Shown one piece after another: positions 34,631 through 45,758 of a stretch of DNA of 64,000 nt. Both the position numbers and the translations under genes were made by a program. The DNA comes from Oscillospiraceae bacterium (lineage in GTDB: Bacteria > Bacillota > Clostridia > Oscillospirales > Oscillospiraceae): assembly GCA_015067495.1 (NCBI GenBank), contig SVMI01000001.1, forward strand, positions 124,001 through 188,000, given 5' to 3'. Each line of letters begins with the position of its first letter. Within the stretch, counting starts at the first letter, position 1. Under the pieces are notes generated by a model, which saw only the letters and a program-made list of their open reading frames with translations, had not been told where the DNA came from and ran no database searches.

Positions 34631-35427
34631 AACATCTCCTCCTTGCAAAGGATGATCGCCCCTTGTGACCCCCGGTTTCCGCGGGTGTAGCGGTGAGACC
34701 AGAAGGTTTCATGGCTGCACATGGTGCAGCTGTCGCTGATCTCAACGGACACGACCCCCGCGTTGCGAAGAGATAGGGCGTTGATCTCTTTTAGGTTTAC
34801 ATAATATTTATCACCGGCGGGACGGATGTATTTTTCCGCCGCCGCGCCATAGGTTTCCACCATGGCATTGGGCACTTCTCCGTCGGTTTCGAAGCAGCAG
34901 AAGCCGATATTCGGTCCGATGGCGGCGCGGATATTTTCGGGCGCGCAGCCGAACTGCTTTGCCATTTCCCGGACAGCCTTGCCGGCAATGTCCATGGCAG
35001 TTCCCCGCCAGCCGGCATGCACCGCGCCCACCGCGCCCGTGACCGGGTCGTGGAGCAAAATGGGTGTGCAGTCTGCCGTGAAGATCATCAGTGCCGTACC
35101 GGGATCAATCGTGATGAGGGCGTCGCATTCGGGATACAGGTGATGGTCGATGCCCAGCGCATCCCCGGCGGTGACACAGCGGACGGTGTCCGTATGCACC
35201 TGATGGGATAAAACCAGCTTTTCCCGGTCAAAACCAAGGGCTTTTGCCAGAATTTCGTGGTTTTTCGCAACATTTTCAGGCGCATCGCCCCGATGCAGAC
35301 CGATGTTCAGGCTGGAAAGCGCGCCGGTGCTGACACCGCCCATACGGGTGGTGAAGGCATGGGGCGCAGCGATGCCCTCGGCAACCAGATATTCCAGTGT
35401 TCCTTGTTTTTTGGTGACGATGGGCAT
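34627..35427 (-). CDS. pgeF: Multicopper-laccase-fold purine nucleoside phosphorylase (PgeF/YfiH)
   Basis: A 266-residue protein of the YfiH family. Zinc and catalytic residues are seen in LSHQVHTDTV, DCTPILLHDPVTGAVGAVHAGWRG and CSHETFWSHRYTRGNRGSQGAIIL. Members cleave purine nucleosides and may edit peptidoglycan precursors. The ATG at 35427 (GGAG 8 bp upstream) fits the family length; longer upstream frames run into a dispersed repeat. Confidence 0.88.
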   Translation of the reverse strand: MPIVTKKQGTLEYLVAEGIAAPHAFTTRMGGVSTGALSSLNIGLHRGDAPENVAKNHEILAKALGFDREKLVLSHQVHTDTVRCVTAGDALGIDHHLYPECDALITIDPGTALMIFTADCTPILLHDPVTGAVGAVHAGWRGTAMDIAGKAVREMAKQFGCAPENIRAAIGPNIGFCCFETDGEVPNAMVETYGAAAEKYIRPAGDKYYVNLKEINALSLRNAGVVSVEISDSCTMCSHETFWSHRYTRGNRGSQGAIILCKEEMF

Positions 35428-35462
35428 AGCGGTTCTCCGTTTTTTAGAGATATCACAAATAT

Positions 35463-35563
35463 CCGTGGCAATCCGTATTCCTTGCGATGCTTCGCATTTT
35501 GCGGCTTCATTAGCCGCAAAAGAACGGATCGCCACACCAGTCTGCGGACTGGTTCGCGATGAC
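35463..35563. repeat. Dispersed palindrome, second-type centre, left end missing
   Basis: GTGGCAATCCGTATTCC...AACGGATCGCCACACCAGTCTGCGGACTGG ends with TTCGCGATGAC. Inner hairpins GCGATGCTTCGC and GCGGCTTCATTAGCCGC are visible. The left TGTCATTGCGAG end is replaced by other sequence. Confidence 0.75.
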
Positions 35564-35580
35564 GTTGAAATTTGAAAGCT

Positions 35581-38313
<2,733 letters not shown>

Positions 38314-38372
38314 GGTGTGATACCTCGTCGAAAAAGTAATTTGAAAATGGCCGATATGAACCAATTTTACCC

Positions 38373-38381
38373 ATTATAGCA
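38373..38381 (-). promoter_or_regulatory. Extended -10 promoter element for secA
   Basis: Read on the minus strand, TGCTATAAT is an extended -10, 60 bp before the secA start. No good -35 is seen. Confidence 0.5.
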
Positions 38382-38447
38382 TAAATTCATGAAAATTCAT
38401 AGACTTATTGTAAATTTATCGGCAACATATGATTCCATTGCAGTCTT

Positions 38448-38468
38448 GGCTCCCCTTGCAGGGGAGGC
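38448..38468. repeat. GGCTCCCC-AGGGGAGGC hairpin repeat
   Basis: GGCTCCCCT-tgc-AGGGGAGGC; related copies are at 6142-6162, 8475-8495, 25533-25552 and 53948-53967. All are intergenic. Confidence 0.8.
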
Positions 38469-38488
38469 TTGACAGAGAAATTAGGAAA

Positions 38489-38519
38489 ACAAAAAACCGG
38501 AGCCGATGGCTCCGGTTCG
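38489..38519 (-). terminator. Terminator after the S1-domain gene
   Basis: AACCGGAGCC / GGCTCCGGTT arms (38495-38504, 38508-38517); on the minus strand the stem is followed by T residues. Confidence 0.8.
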
Positions 38520-38522
38520 GAA

Positions 38523-38969
38523 TTATCTTCTTCTGCTTCTGGTGCGGTGGTCGGAGTACTGCTTGATGCCCGAAATTTTACTGTCGGACTCGGACATGAA
38601 TGCCTTCAGCCGCTCCTCGAACAGCTGATCAGCCGTCTTGGGTGCGGGAGGGGGCGTGGGCGCGGTACGGGCAGGGCGGGCATGATTGCCGGCGTTTCCC
38701 TGAAAAGCAGGACGGGGTGCGGTTTCCCGCTGGGGTCTTGCTTCCAGCCGCTTGATGGACAGATTGATCTTTCCATTCTCCAGCCCGATGACCATGACCT
38801 TCACATCCTGACCCTCGGTCAGGTGCTGGCGAATGTCACTGACGTAAGAATTGGCGACCTCTGAAATATGTATCAGCCCGGTCTTATTCTCCGGCAGTGC
38901 CACAAACGCGCCGAAATTGGTGATGGATTTGATCTTGCCCTCTAAAATTGCGCCGACGGTTAACTCCAT
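38523..38969 (-). CDS. S1-domain RNA-binding protein (YabR/GSP13-like)
   Basis: A 148-residue protein with an S1 domain at residues 4-75 (VGAILEGKIKSITNFGAFVALPENKTGLIHISEVA) and a Pro/Arg-rich linker followed by an arginine-rich tail (RTRSRRR). It sits directly after divIC as yabR does in B. subtilis. It probably binds RNA or ribosomes; no specific function is established. Confidence 0.85.
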   Translation of the reverse strand: MELTVGAILEGKIKSITNFGAFVALPENKTGLIHISEVANSYVSDIRQHLTEGQDVKVMVIGLENGKINLSIKRLEARPQRETAPRPAFQGNAGNHARPARTAPTPPPAPKTADQLFEERLKAFMSESDSKISGIKQYSDHRTRSRRR

Positions 38970-38993
38970 ACTCTAAACTGCTTCCTCCAAAAA

Positions 38994-39302
38994 TTATTGC
39001 TCCGGCTCGATGATCACCGTGTCAGGATCTACCAGATCCAGCTCGTCCTTTGCGATCTGCTCCACGCTTTCCAACGAACCCAGATCGTCGATCTTGTCTT
39101 CCAGACGGTCGTTTTCCTGCTCCAGCTGCTGTGCCTGATCCCGCAGCGCGTCGGCTTGCGCCTGCGCGTGCAGTGTAACCGTGTGCAGCACCAGAAGGGT
39201 CACCATGGAAAATGTGATCGCCAGACAGACGGCGATTTTTGTCAGCTTGTTGCTGCGTCCCGGAACGAGACGGATGTGCTTGATAAATTCCCGAAACGTC
39301 AT
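38994..39302 (-). CDS. divIC: Septum formation initiator, DivIC/FtsB-like
   Basis: A 102-residue bitopic membrane protein. A basic N-terminus, one membrane helix (about residues 24-44, AVCLAITFSMVTLLVLHTVTL) and a coiled coil (QAQADALRDQAQQLEQENDRLEDKID) are visible. It is part of the divisome complex with FtsL and DivIB. The ATG at 39302 follows CAGGAGGG. Its coding sequence is also covered by the continuing yabQ frame. Confidence 0.82.
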   Translation of the reverse strand: MTFREFIKHIRLVPGRSNKLTKIAVCLAITFSMVTLLVLHTVTLHAQAQADALRDQAQQLEQENDRLEDKIDDLGSLESVEQIAKDELDLVDPDTVIIEPEQ

Positions 39303-39735
39303 GACGTTTCCCTCCTGTGTGTTTTTTTCCGCGGAAATGACCATACATCGTTATTGTAATCAATTTTTTTGCATCTGTAAATATTTTTTTGCAGAAAATC
39401 TTCAATTTCAGGAAAAATTTTTTTATTTTCCGGTAAATCCATCCAATTATCTGCCAAAAAGTTGCCCAAACGGGACGCAAAAGCCTCCCGACCGTCCGAT
39501 CCGTCAGCCAGCCGCCCAGAAAAAGGGAGGGCCAGTACCCCGGACGCAGATCCCCGTCGCAGACGGCAAAGCTGTAATAGACCCACGCCGGCACCAACGC
39601 CGATACAAATAAGAAGTCCGCAAGGTGTCGCCTGCGGCTGCCCAAGGGTCGCAAAAAGCTATAGAGGATGCCAAGAACCGCGCCCACAGCGATGCCGCCC
39701 AAAAACCGCACTGCGGCGATCCGGGGTGTGATCAT
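39022..39735 (-). CDS. yabQ: Spore cortex protein YabQ, with frame extending through divIC
   Basis: A 237-residue open frame. The N-terminal part (about residues 1-125) is the YabQ membrane region: RFLGGIAVGAVLGILYSFLRPLGSR, DFLFVSALVPAWVYYSFAVCDGDLR, and a basic IYRKIKKFFLKLKIFCKK segment. YabQ is needed for cortex formation in sporulation. Instead of stopping before divIC the frame runs a further 281 nt through it in another phase, giving a low-complexity Gly/Ala/Arg tail. The 4-bp ATGA overlap with yabP supports the start. The tail could be a loss of the native stop by mutation or a sequencing error. Confidence 0.65.
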   Translation of the reverse strand: MITPRIAAVRFLGGIAVGAVLGILYSFLRPLGSRRRHLADFLFVSALVPAWVYYSFAVCDGDLRPGYWPSLFLGGWLTDRTVGRLLRPVWATFWQIIGWIYRKIKKFFLKLKIFCKKIFTDAKKLITITMYGHFRGKKHTGGKRHDVSGIYQAHPSRSGTQQQADKNRRLSGDHIFHGDPSGAAHGYTARAGASRRAAGSGTAAGAGKRPSGRQDRRSGFVGKRGADRKGRAGSGRS

Positions 39736-40001
39736 CCCAGCAACCGGCGCAGCCAGCCGGCAGCGCGGGGCTCTTCATAGTGCAGCGCGGCGATACTGCC
39801 CTCCACCTCCACGTGTCCGCCCTCGGGCGCAAGGGTCTTCAGCTGCAGCGACTGCCCATGGATGATGAGCGTCCCCAGCTGGGTGCGCAGCACCACCGTG
39901 TTTTCGTCAAAATTCACGACCTCCGTCACACCCGTCATGGAAAGGCTGCGCCGTTCATTCAGGGTCAGCTTGTGGGGCAGTGCCATTTGATTCTCGCCCA
40001 T
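39732..40001 (-). CDS. yabP: Sporulation protein YabP
   Basis: An 89-residue protein with HKLTLNERRSLSMTGVTEVVNFDENTVVL and LGTLIIHGQSLQLKTL, the YabP pattern. Expressed in the mother cell under SigE in B. subtilis and required with YabQ for spore cortex. The ATG at 40001 has GTGAGGTG 6-7 bp upstream. It starts the yabP-yabQ-divIC-yabR cluster. Confidence 0.85.
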   Translation of the reverse strand: MGENQMALPHKLTLNERRSLSMTGVTEVVNFDENTVVLRTQLGTLIIHGQSLQLKTLAPEGGHVEVEGSIAALHYEEPRAAGWLRRLLG

Positions 40002-40049
40002 TTTGATCACCTCACGGCAATCTATGCGCCGGAGGCGGAGGATATGACG

Positions 40050-40637
40050 TCAAATTGCTTCGATGGCGATTTTCAGGGCATCGGCGATGGTTTCCAACGG
40101 CATGGAGGGTGCATTTTCCTTTGCCTGCGAGGGCAAAAACGGCACGTGGATAAAGCCTACCTGCACCGGCGTGCCGTTAAAACGGTGTAAAAGTGCGTAT
40201 AATGTGTCATTGCAGACGAATGCGCCGGCGGAATAGGAGAGCTTGCAGCGAATGCCCGCCGCCTGCACCGCCGCCACCAGCTTTCTCACGGGAACGGTGG
40301 CGAAATACGCCGCCGGTGCGCCCTCGATGACCGGCTCGTTTTGCCCAAGCACCCCTGCATTGTCCGGGATGGACGCTTCCCGCAGGTTGATTCCGACCAC
40401 CTCGGGAGTGATGCTGTCACGTCCGCCCGCCTGACCGACGCAAAGGATCACATCCGGCTGCAGCTCCTGCGCGGCAGCAAGCACCGTCTGTGCCGCCACG
40501 GAATATTTGGTGGGAATTTGCAGCTTTGTCAGCTGAAACGTGCCGATGCTCTCCGGCAGCAGCTGCACCGCCTCCCAAGAGGGGTTGACCGACTCGCCGC
40601 CGAAGGGATCAAAGCCGGTGATCAGCAATTTTTTCAT
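40050..40637 (-). CDS. pcp: Pyroglutamyl-peptidase I
   Basis: A 195-residue cysteine peptidase (C15) that removes N-terminal pyroglutamate. ITGFDPFGGESVNPSW, the catalytic Cys in SYSAGAFVCN (about residue 140) and His in FIHVPFLP (about 163) are intact. AAAGGAGTG precedes the ATG at 40637. Confidence 0.93.
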   Translation of the reverse strand: MKKLLITGFDPFGGESVNPSWEAVQLLPESIGTFQLTKLQIPTKYSVAAQTVLAAAQELQPDVILCVGQAGGRDSITPEVVGINLREASIPDNAGVLGQNEPVIEGAPAAYFATVPVRKLVAAVQAAGIRCKLSYSAGAFVCNDTLYALLHRFNGTPVQVGFIHVPFLPSQAKENAPSMPLETIADALKIAIEAI

Positions 40638-40722
40638 GTGTATCACTCCTTTTTTATACCATACTGCAATTTTGCGGAAATTACAACCTTTTTCCCTACA
40701 GTAAGAAATGTTACAACAATCA

Positions 40723-40935
40723 TGTCATTGCGAGGAAGGCGCAAGCCTGACGTGGCAATCTCCTGCCACGATCTGCCGATATGTTACATTGTACCAGGAG
40801 ATCGCCACAGCCCTAAAGGGCTTCGCGATGACACAGCCGTTGGCTGTGTGCGGGCGGATCATGATTGAATCAATGTATGATTGCCACCGGCAATCATTTC
40901 GATTTCAGATTCGCTGCGCTCTGCAACACAGCCGC
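40723..40935. repeat. Composite repeat, copy 1: palindrome plus 100-bp extension
   Basis: A TGTCATTGCGAG palindrome (40723-40833, tip hairpin GGCGCAAGCC, centre GATATGTTACATTGTACC) is followed by ACACAGCCGTTGGCTGTGTGC and a block ending CAACACAGCCGCCCTAC. Almost the same unit is at 50735-50949. The pcp-to-41240 interval (about 600 bp) holds only this unit and the next one. Confidence 0.85.
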
Positions 40936-40963
40936 CCTACAGTAGGAAATGTCACCACATCCA

Positions 40964-41101
40964 TGTCATTGCGAGGAAGGCGAAGCCTGACGTGGCAATC
41001 TCCTGCCACGATCTGCCGATATGTTACATTGTACCGGGAGATCGCCACAGCCCTAAAGGGCTTCGCGATGACACAGCCGTTGGCTGTGTGCGGGCGGATA
41101 T
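40964..41101. repeat. Composite repeat, copy 2, in tandem with copy 1
   Basis: Nearly identical to 40723-40860 over about 138 bp, including the central part and the GTTGGCTGTGTGCGGGCGG extension; then it diverges. The direct repeat spacing is 241 bp. Confidence 0.85.
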
Positions 41102-41239
41102 TATCCGTCCCTACGATGGAAGGTAACAGAAAATTTACCGTTGCGTATTGATTTCAGAGCCGGCGTGATGTATAATATTCAATGCAAACTTTGCATATTT
41201 AGACTTTTTTGTCATTTTTCCCTGAAAGGAACGGTTTTT

Positions 41240-41893
41240 ATGATCAAAATCAAGGATCTTTATGATCTGTCCCATACCCGGGCAAAGGACTACCTGCAGG
41301 AGTTTACCTACCCGTGGGAAGCCCTCAGCGGCATCAGCGACCTGATCCGCACCCTCGGCGCGTCCCTCGGCGCGGACTACGAGGAAATCTCCCCCGAGGT
41401 CTGGGTTCACAAGACCGCCACCGTCGCACCCACCGCCTTTTTGGGTGCGCCCTGCATCATCGGCGCAAAGACCGAGGTGCGCCATGGCGCGTTCGTCCGC
41501 GGCAGCGCACTGGTAGGCGATGGCTGCGTGGTGGGCAACTCCGTGGAGCTGAAGAACGTCATCCTCTTTGACGGCGTGCAGGTACCCCATTACAACTACG
41601 TGGGCGACAGCATTTTGGGCTACAAAGCCCACATGGGCGCAGGCTCCATCACCTCAAACGTCAAATCCGACAAATCTCTCGTGGTGATCCACGGGGCAGA
41701 ACCCATCCCCACAAACCGCAAAAAGGTAGGCGCGATGCTGGGCGATTTTGTGGAAGTGGGCTGCAACAGCGTCCTCAATCCCGGCACGGTCATCTGCCGC
41801 GAGAGCAACATCTATCCGCTGAGCTGCGTCCGCGGCGTGATCCCGAAGCGCAGCATCTTCAAAACCGGCGGCATTATCGTGGAAAAGGAGTAA
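41240..41893 (+). CDS. Hexapeptide-repeat acyl/nucleotidyl transferase (GlmU-related)
   Basis: A 217-residue left-handed beta-helix protein: APTAFLGAPCIIGAKTEVRHGAFVRGSALVGDGCVVGNSVELKN and GDFVEVGCNSVLNPGTVI are typical hexapeptide runs. It lacks the pyrophosphorylase domain of GlmU, so it may only acetylate, or may bind nucleotide sugar. Its place 4 bp before a phosphoglucosamine-mutase-type gene points to UDP-GlcNAc or related sugar synthesis. The start at 41240 follows GAAAGGAACGG. Confidence 0.7.
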   Translation: MIKIKDLYDLSHTRAKDYLQEFTYPWEALSGISDLIRTLGASLGADYEEISPEVWVHKTATVAPTAFLGAPCIIGAKTEVRHGAFVRGSALVGDGCVVGNSVELKNVILFDGVQVPHYNYVGDSILGYKAHMGAGSITSNVKSDKSLVVIHGAEPIPTNRKKVGAMLGDFVEVGCNSVLNPGTVICRESNIYPLSCVRGVIPKRSIFKTGGIIVEKE

Positions 41894-41897
41894 TTTT

Positions 41898-43286
41898 ATG
41901 GGTAAATATTTCGGAACAGACGGCTTCCGCGGCGAAGCCAACGTCAATCTGACCGCTGACCACGCCTACCGGGTGGGTCGTTTCCTCGGCTGGTACTACG
42001 GCGAGAAGAAGCGTCGCGCCGGCTCTGATGAGGAAGCACGGATCGTCATCGGCAAGGATACCCGCCGCTCCAGCTATATGTTTGAGTATTCGCTGGTGGC
42101 AGGTCTGACCGCCTCCGGCGCGGATGCCTACATGCTCCACGTCACCACCACCCCTTCCGTGGCGTATATTACAAAAACCGACAGCTTTGACTGCGGCATT
42201 ATGATCTCTGCCAGCCACAACCCCTACTACGACAACGGCATCAAGCTGTTGAACGGGCAGGGCGAGAAGATGGACGAGGACACCATCTCTCTGATCGAAG
42301 CCTATATTGACGGCAAAGTAGAGCTTTTTGGCGAAACATGGACGGAGATCCCCTTCGCAAAAAGAGATCGTATCGGCAAGACCGTGGACTATGTCGCCGG
42401 TCGTAACCGCTATATCGGCTATCTGATCAGCTTGGGTCTTTTCTCCTTCCGGGGACTGCGGGTGGGTCTGGACTGTGCCAACGGCGCGGCTTGGAACATC
42501 GCAAAATCCGTCTTTGACGCGCTGGGCGCAAAGACTTACGTCCTCAACGCCGACCCTGACGGTCTGAACATCAACGAAAACGCCGGCTCGACCCACATCG
42601 AGGTGCTGCAGAAATTCGTGGTGGACAATGGCTTGGACGTGGGCTTTGCCTACGACGGCGATGCCGACCGCTGCCTCTGCATAGACGAAAAGGGCAACAT
42701 CGTTACCGGCGACCACATTCTCTACATTTACGGCAAGTATATGGCAGAGCGTGGCAAGCTGGACAACAACACTGTTGTCACCACCGTTATGTCTAACTTC
42801 GGTCTTTACAAGGCACTGGACGAGGTGGGCATCGGCTATGCAAAGACCGCCGTGGGCGACAAGTATGTGTATGAATACATGGTCAATAACGGCTGCCGCA
42901 TCGGCGGTGAGCAGTCCGGCCACATCATTTTCATGAAGTACGCCACCACCGGCGACGGCATTCTGACCAGCCTGAAGATGATGGAGGTCATGCTCGCCAA
43001 AAAGAAGAAGCTGAGCCAGCTGTGCGAGGGTCTGACCATCTACCCGCAGGTGCTGAAAAATGTGCGTGTGCGCTCCAAGCCCGAGGCACAGAGTGACCCC
43101 GACGTGCAGGCGGCAGTTTCCGCCGTGGCGGAAAAGCTGGGCGACAGCGGACGGATCTTGGTGCGGGAATCCGGCACAGAGCCGGTGATCCGCGTCATGG
43201 TGGAAGCGCCGGACAAGGAAACCTGCGTCCAATGCGTGCAGCAGGTGGTGGACGTGATCTGCGCCAAGGGTCACGCGGTGGTTTGA
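41898..43286 (+). CDS. glmM: Phosphoglucosamine mutase-type alpha-D-phosphohexomutase
   Basis: A 462-residue mutase. The phosphoserine is in IMISASHNPYYDNGIKLL (about residue 97); metal-binding DGDADR (about 254) and phosphate-binding RESGTEPVIRVMVE (about 425) are intact. N-terminus KYFGTDGFRGEAN is GlmM-like. It would convert glucosamine-6-P to glucosamine-1-P. Co-transcribed with the preceding transferase. Confidence 0.88.
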   Translation: MGKYFGTDGFRGEANVNLTADHAYRVGRFLGWYYGEKKRRAGSDEEARIVIGKDTRRSSYMFEYSLVAGLTASGADAYMLHVTTTPSVAYITKTDSFDCGIMISASHNPYYDNGIKLLNGQGEKMDEDTISLIEAYIDGKVELFGETWTEIPFAKRDRIGKTVDYVAGRNRYIGYLISLGLFSFRGLRVGLDCANGAAWNIAKSVFDALGAKTYVLNADPDGLNINENAGSTHIEVLQKFVVDNGLDVGFAYDGDADRCLCIDEKGNIVTGDHILYIYGKYMAERGKLDNNTVVTTVMSNFGLYKALDEVGIGYAKTAVGDKYVYEYMVNNGCRIGGEQSGHIIFMKYATTGDGILTSLKMMEVMLAKKKKLSQLCEGLTIYPQVLKNVRVRSKPEAQSDPDVQAAVSAVAEKLGDSGRILVRESGTEPVIRVMVEAPDKETCVQCVQQVVDVICAKGHAVV

Positions 43287-43289
43287 GGA

Positions 43290-43420
43290 ATTAGGAATCG
43301 GGAGTGACGTGGCAATCTCCTGCGCCAAGCATCAAACCTCCTGTCATCCTGAGCGGAGTGAAACGGAGTCGAAGGATCTTCGCACCGATTATTCGCCCCT
43401 ACGATAACGATCCACAAATA
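43290..43420. repeat. Degenerate repeat mix downstream of glmM
   Basis: A fragment of the AATTAGGAAT repeat, then GACGTGGCAATCTCCTGCG from the palindrome family, then CATCCTGAGCGGAGTGAAAC, a different dispersed repeat type. No gene is seen here. Confidence 0.6.
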
Positions 43421-43425
43421 ATGAC

Positions 43426-43451
43426 GCGCCGCAGGGGTAACCCTGCGGCGC
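43426..43451. terminator. Hairpin between glmM and hflC
   Basis: GCGCCGCAGGG / CCCTGCGGCGC with a GTAA loop. Position between convergent genes suggests termination, but T runs are poor on both strands. Confidence 0.55.
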
Positions 43452-43478
43452 AATCGTTTGTTATAGGTTTACATAATA

Positions 43479-44357
43479 TCAATTACCCGTGCCGGTGAGG
43501 ATCTGGGCAAGGTCGGAATCCTTGTCGAGGATGATGGTCTTATCCTCGCCGTTCAGGCTGGTCTTCAAAGCATCCAGTGCCAGAATAAATTCGTAAAATT
43601 CCTGCTTGTCGGCGGTGTTATAGGCTTCCGCCAGACGGCGCATGTACTCTGCTTCGCCCTCAGCGACCAGCTTGGCTGCTTCCGCTTCCGCATCGGAGAC
43701 CAGAATATTGACCTCTTTCTGCACGTTGTTGCGGATGATGGATGCCTCATAATTGCCGTCGGCGGTATATTTTTCCGCCATCTGGTTACGCTCGGAGATC
43801 ATACGGGTGTAAACCGCGTTCAGGTTGGAATCCGGCAGGTCAAAGCGCTTGATCTTCACGTCCTCCACATGGATGCCGTACTGGGCTGCCTTTTCGTTGA
43901 CCTGAGCGGCGATGCCGTCGTAGATCTCGTTGCGCTCCGCGCCGTCGTTCATGTTGATGATGTCCGCCTGAGCGAGGGTACTCATGGTGTTCTTCAGGGC
44001 GGTGTAGGTGTTGGCGTCAAGGCGTTCCTCCGCCTTTGCGGTAGTGCCGAGGGACTGATAGAACAGCTGGGGATCGGAGATGCTCCAGATGATGTAGCAG
44101 TCAACGGTCATATTCTGCTTGTCAGAGGTAAAGACCTCAGACGGGGGAATGTCATAGAACATGGTCGCCTTGGTAAAGTAGCGCACGGTGTCCAAAAACG
44201 GCACCTTAAAGTTCAGACCCGCCGTATCCACGCTGTCGACGATCTTGCCGAAGCGGAAGACGCAGGCGTATTCATTTTCTCTGACGGTATACACGGAGGA
44301 TGCCGCCACGATGATCAGCAGCAGCACGACCACACCGATGATAATGGCTTTTTTCAT
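43479..44357 (-). CDS. hflC: HflC-like SPFH-domain membrane protein
   Basis: A 292-residue protein with an N-terminal membrane helix (residues 4-24), an SPFH/band 7 domain (residues 25-190) and a coiled coil rich in Glu and Ala (ILVSDAEAEAAKLVAEGEAEYMRRLAEAY). HflC with HflK forms a large cage around FtsH in E. coli. Here it starts 2 bp after hflK; no ftsH gene is in the window. Confidence 0.88.
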   Translation of the reverse strand: MKKAIIIGVVVLLLIIVAASSVYTVRENEYACVFRFGKIVDSVDTAGLNFKVPFLDTVRYFTKATMFYDIPPSEVFTSDKQNMTVDCYIIWSISDPQLFYQSLGTTAKAEERLDANTYTALKNTMSTLAQADIINMNDGAERNEIYDGIAAQVNEKAAQYGIHVEDVKIKRFDLPDSNLNAVYTRMISERNQMAEKYTADGNYEASIIRNNVQKEVNILVSDAEAEAAKLVAEGEAEYMRRLAEAYNTADKQEFYEFILALDALKTSLNGEDKTIILDKDSDLAQILTGTGN

Positions 44358-44359
44358 GA

Positions 44360-45340
44360 TCAGTTACCTCCAACGATGGATTCAAGAGGAAGGAGCATGT
44401 CGATGTTCTCTCCGTCGCCCGTGTTGATGTAGACCTTCACATTGGGCAGCACCTGAGAGATCGCCTCGTAATACATGCGGCTTCTGGTGATTTCGGGATT
44501 GTTGGCATACTCGGCATACATCGCCTCGAACATGGCGACTGCCTCGATCGCCTCGTTGACACGCTTCTGCTTCAGATACTGAGCGTTCTGCAGCAGCTGG
44601 TCAGCTCTTGCCTTCGCTGCGGGCAGCTCGGCATTTTCGTAAGCCTTTGCCTCGTTGACCACGGCTTCGGCGGTCTGTTTTGCGGTTTCAACCGCCTTGA
44701 AAGCCTCGATGACCTGCTTCGTGGGCGGCTCGGAGTCCTGAATGCGGACGTCCACCAGCGTCAGACCAATGTCATATTCCGAAAGGATCTCGGTAACCAG
44801 CGTCTTGACCTGCATCTGGATGTTTTCCTTGCCGGTGGTCAGCACGGAATCGACGGTGCTGGAGCCAACCACGTTACGAACCTGACTTTGGATGAGGTTT
44901 CGCAGGATCATTTCGGGATTGGTGGAGGAATAGAGGAATTTCACCGGGTCGGAGATTTTGTATTCCACGAAGAAATCCACGTTGACGATGTTGTAGTCGC
45001 CGGTGATCATGGTGCTTTCCTCAGTGTTGTAGACCTCAGAGCCGTCTGACCCAGTGGTATAGCCCAGCTCGATCTTCTGGTAGACGTTGACGTCCACCTT
45101 TTCCACCTGCTGGATACCGAAGGGGAGCATGAAGTGAAGACCGGGGTCGGTGATGTCGGTGACCCTGCCGAAGGTGGTCACCACCGCCTGCTGCTTGTCG
45201 TCGACGGTGTAGAAGCAGGTCAGAACCGCAACCGCCACCAGCGCAACCACCGCGATGGTGATGATGGTATTGCGCAGCTTTTTGGGGTCGGTGGGTGTTT
45301 TTGCTTTGTCCTTATCGAAGGAAAAGTGATAAAGTGCCAT
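44360..45340 (-). CDS. hflK: HflK-like SPFH-domain membrane protein
   Basis: A 326-residue partner of HflC. A short cytoplasmic part is followed by one helix (about residues 27-48), an SPFH domain with VVTTFGRVTDITDPGLHFMLPFGIQQVEKVDV, and a helical tail (VVNEAKAYENAELPAAKARADQLLQNAQYLKQ). It lacks the Gly-rich N-terminus of E. coli HflK. AAAGGAGAAC precedes the ATG. Confidence 0.88.
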   Translation of the reverse strand: MALYHFSFDKDKAKTPTDPKKLRNTIITIAVVALVAVAVLTCFYTVDDKQQAVVTTFGRVTDITDPGLHFMLPFGIQQVEKVDVNVYQKIELGYTTGSDGSEVYNTEESTMITGDYNIVNVDFFVEYKISDPVKFLYSSTNPEMILRNLIQSQVRNVVGSSTVDSVLTTGKENIQMQVKTLVTEILSEYDIGLTLVDVRIQDSEPPTKQVIEAFKAVETAKQTAEAVVNEAKAYENAELPAAKARADQLLQNAQYLKQKRVNEAIEAVAMFEAMYAEYANNPEITRSRMYYEAISQVLPNVKVYINTGDGENIDMLLPLESIVGGN

Positions 45341-45404
45341 TTTTGTTCTCCTTTACTGATTGTTTTGCTGTAGGGACGGGTCTCCCGTCCCGCGGGATTG
45401 TGTC

Positions 45405-45758
45405 TTATGTCCGTTCAAAACCTAAATAGCGCATGCCTTGGAAGGTCAGCTTGCCCCGATCGCCCTCCACCAGCAGACCGTATTCATGACCTGCCATGTG
45501 CAGCTCCATGCGGTCGCCGCTGTCGACCTCAAAGGTCACGTAATAGCTCGTCGCGCCGTAGGTGTGCATATCGTTGCGGTGTCGCCTTCTGACGTTCATC
45601 CGCTTGGCAACGACTTTTGCATCCACCGTCAGCCGCGGTGAATGGTTATCCTTGTTCCATTGGCTGATGCTCCGAACCACTCCGGAAAGGAACATTCCGA
45701 AGATCAAAACGAACATCAGCACCCAAATAACCATGAAAACGCTTCCAAATCCGTTCAT
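45405..45758 (-). CDS. DUF2500 family membrane protein
   Basis: A 117-residue protein with one N-terminal helix (residues 7-30) and an outer domain with RLTVDAKVVAKRMNVRRR, SYYVTFEVDSGDRMELHMAGHEYGLLVEGDRGKLTFQGMRYLGF, the DUF2500 pattern. Function unknown. It overlaps the upstream DUF1836 gene by 4 bp (ATGA), so they are coupled. Confidence 0.8.
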   Translation of the reverse strand: MNGFGSVFMVIWVLMFVLIFGMFLSGVVRSISQWNKDNHSPRLTVDAKVVAKRMNVRRRHRNDMHTYGATSYYVTFEVDSGDRMELHMAGHEYGLLVEGDRGKLTFQGMRYLGFERT

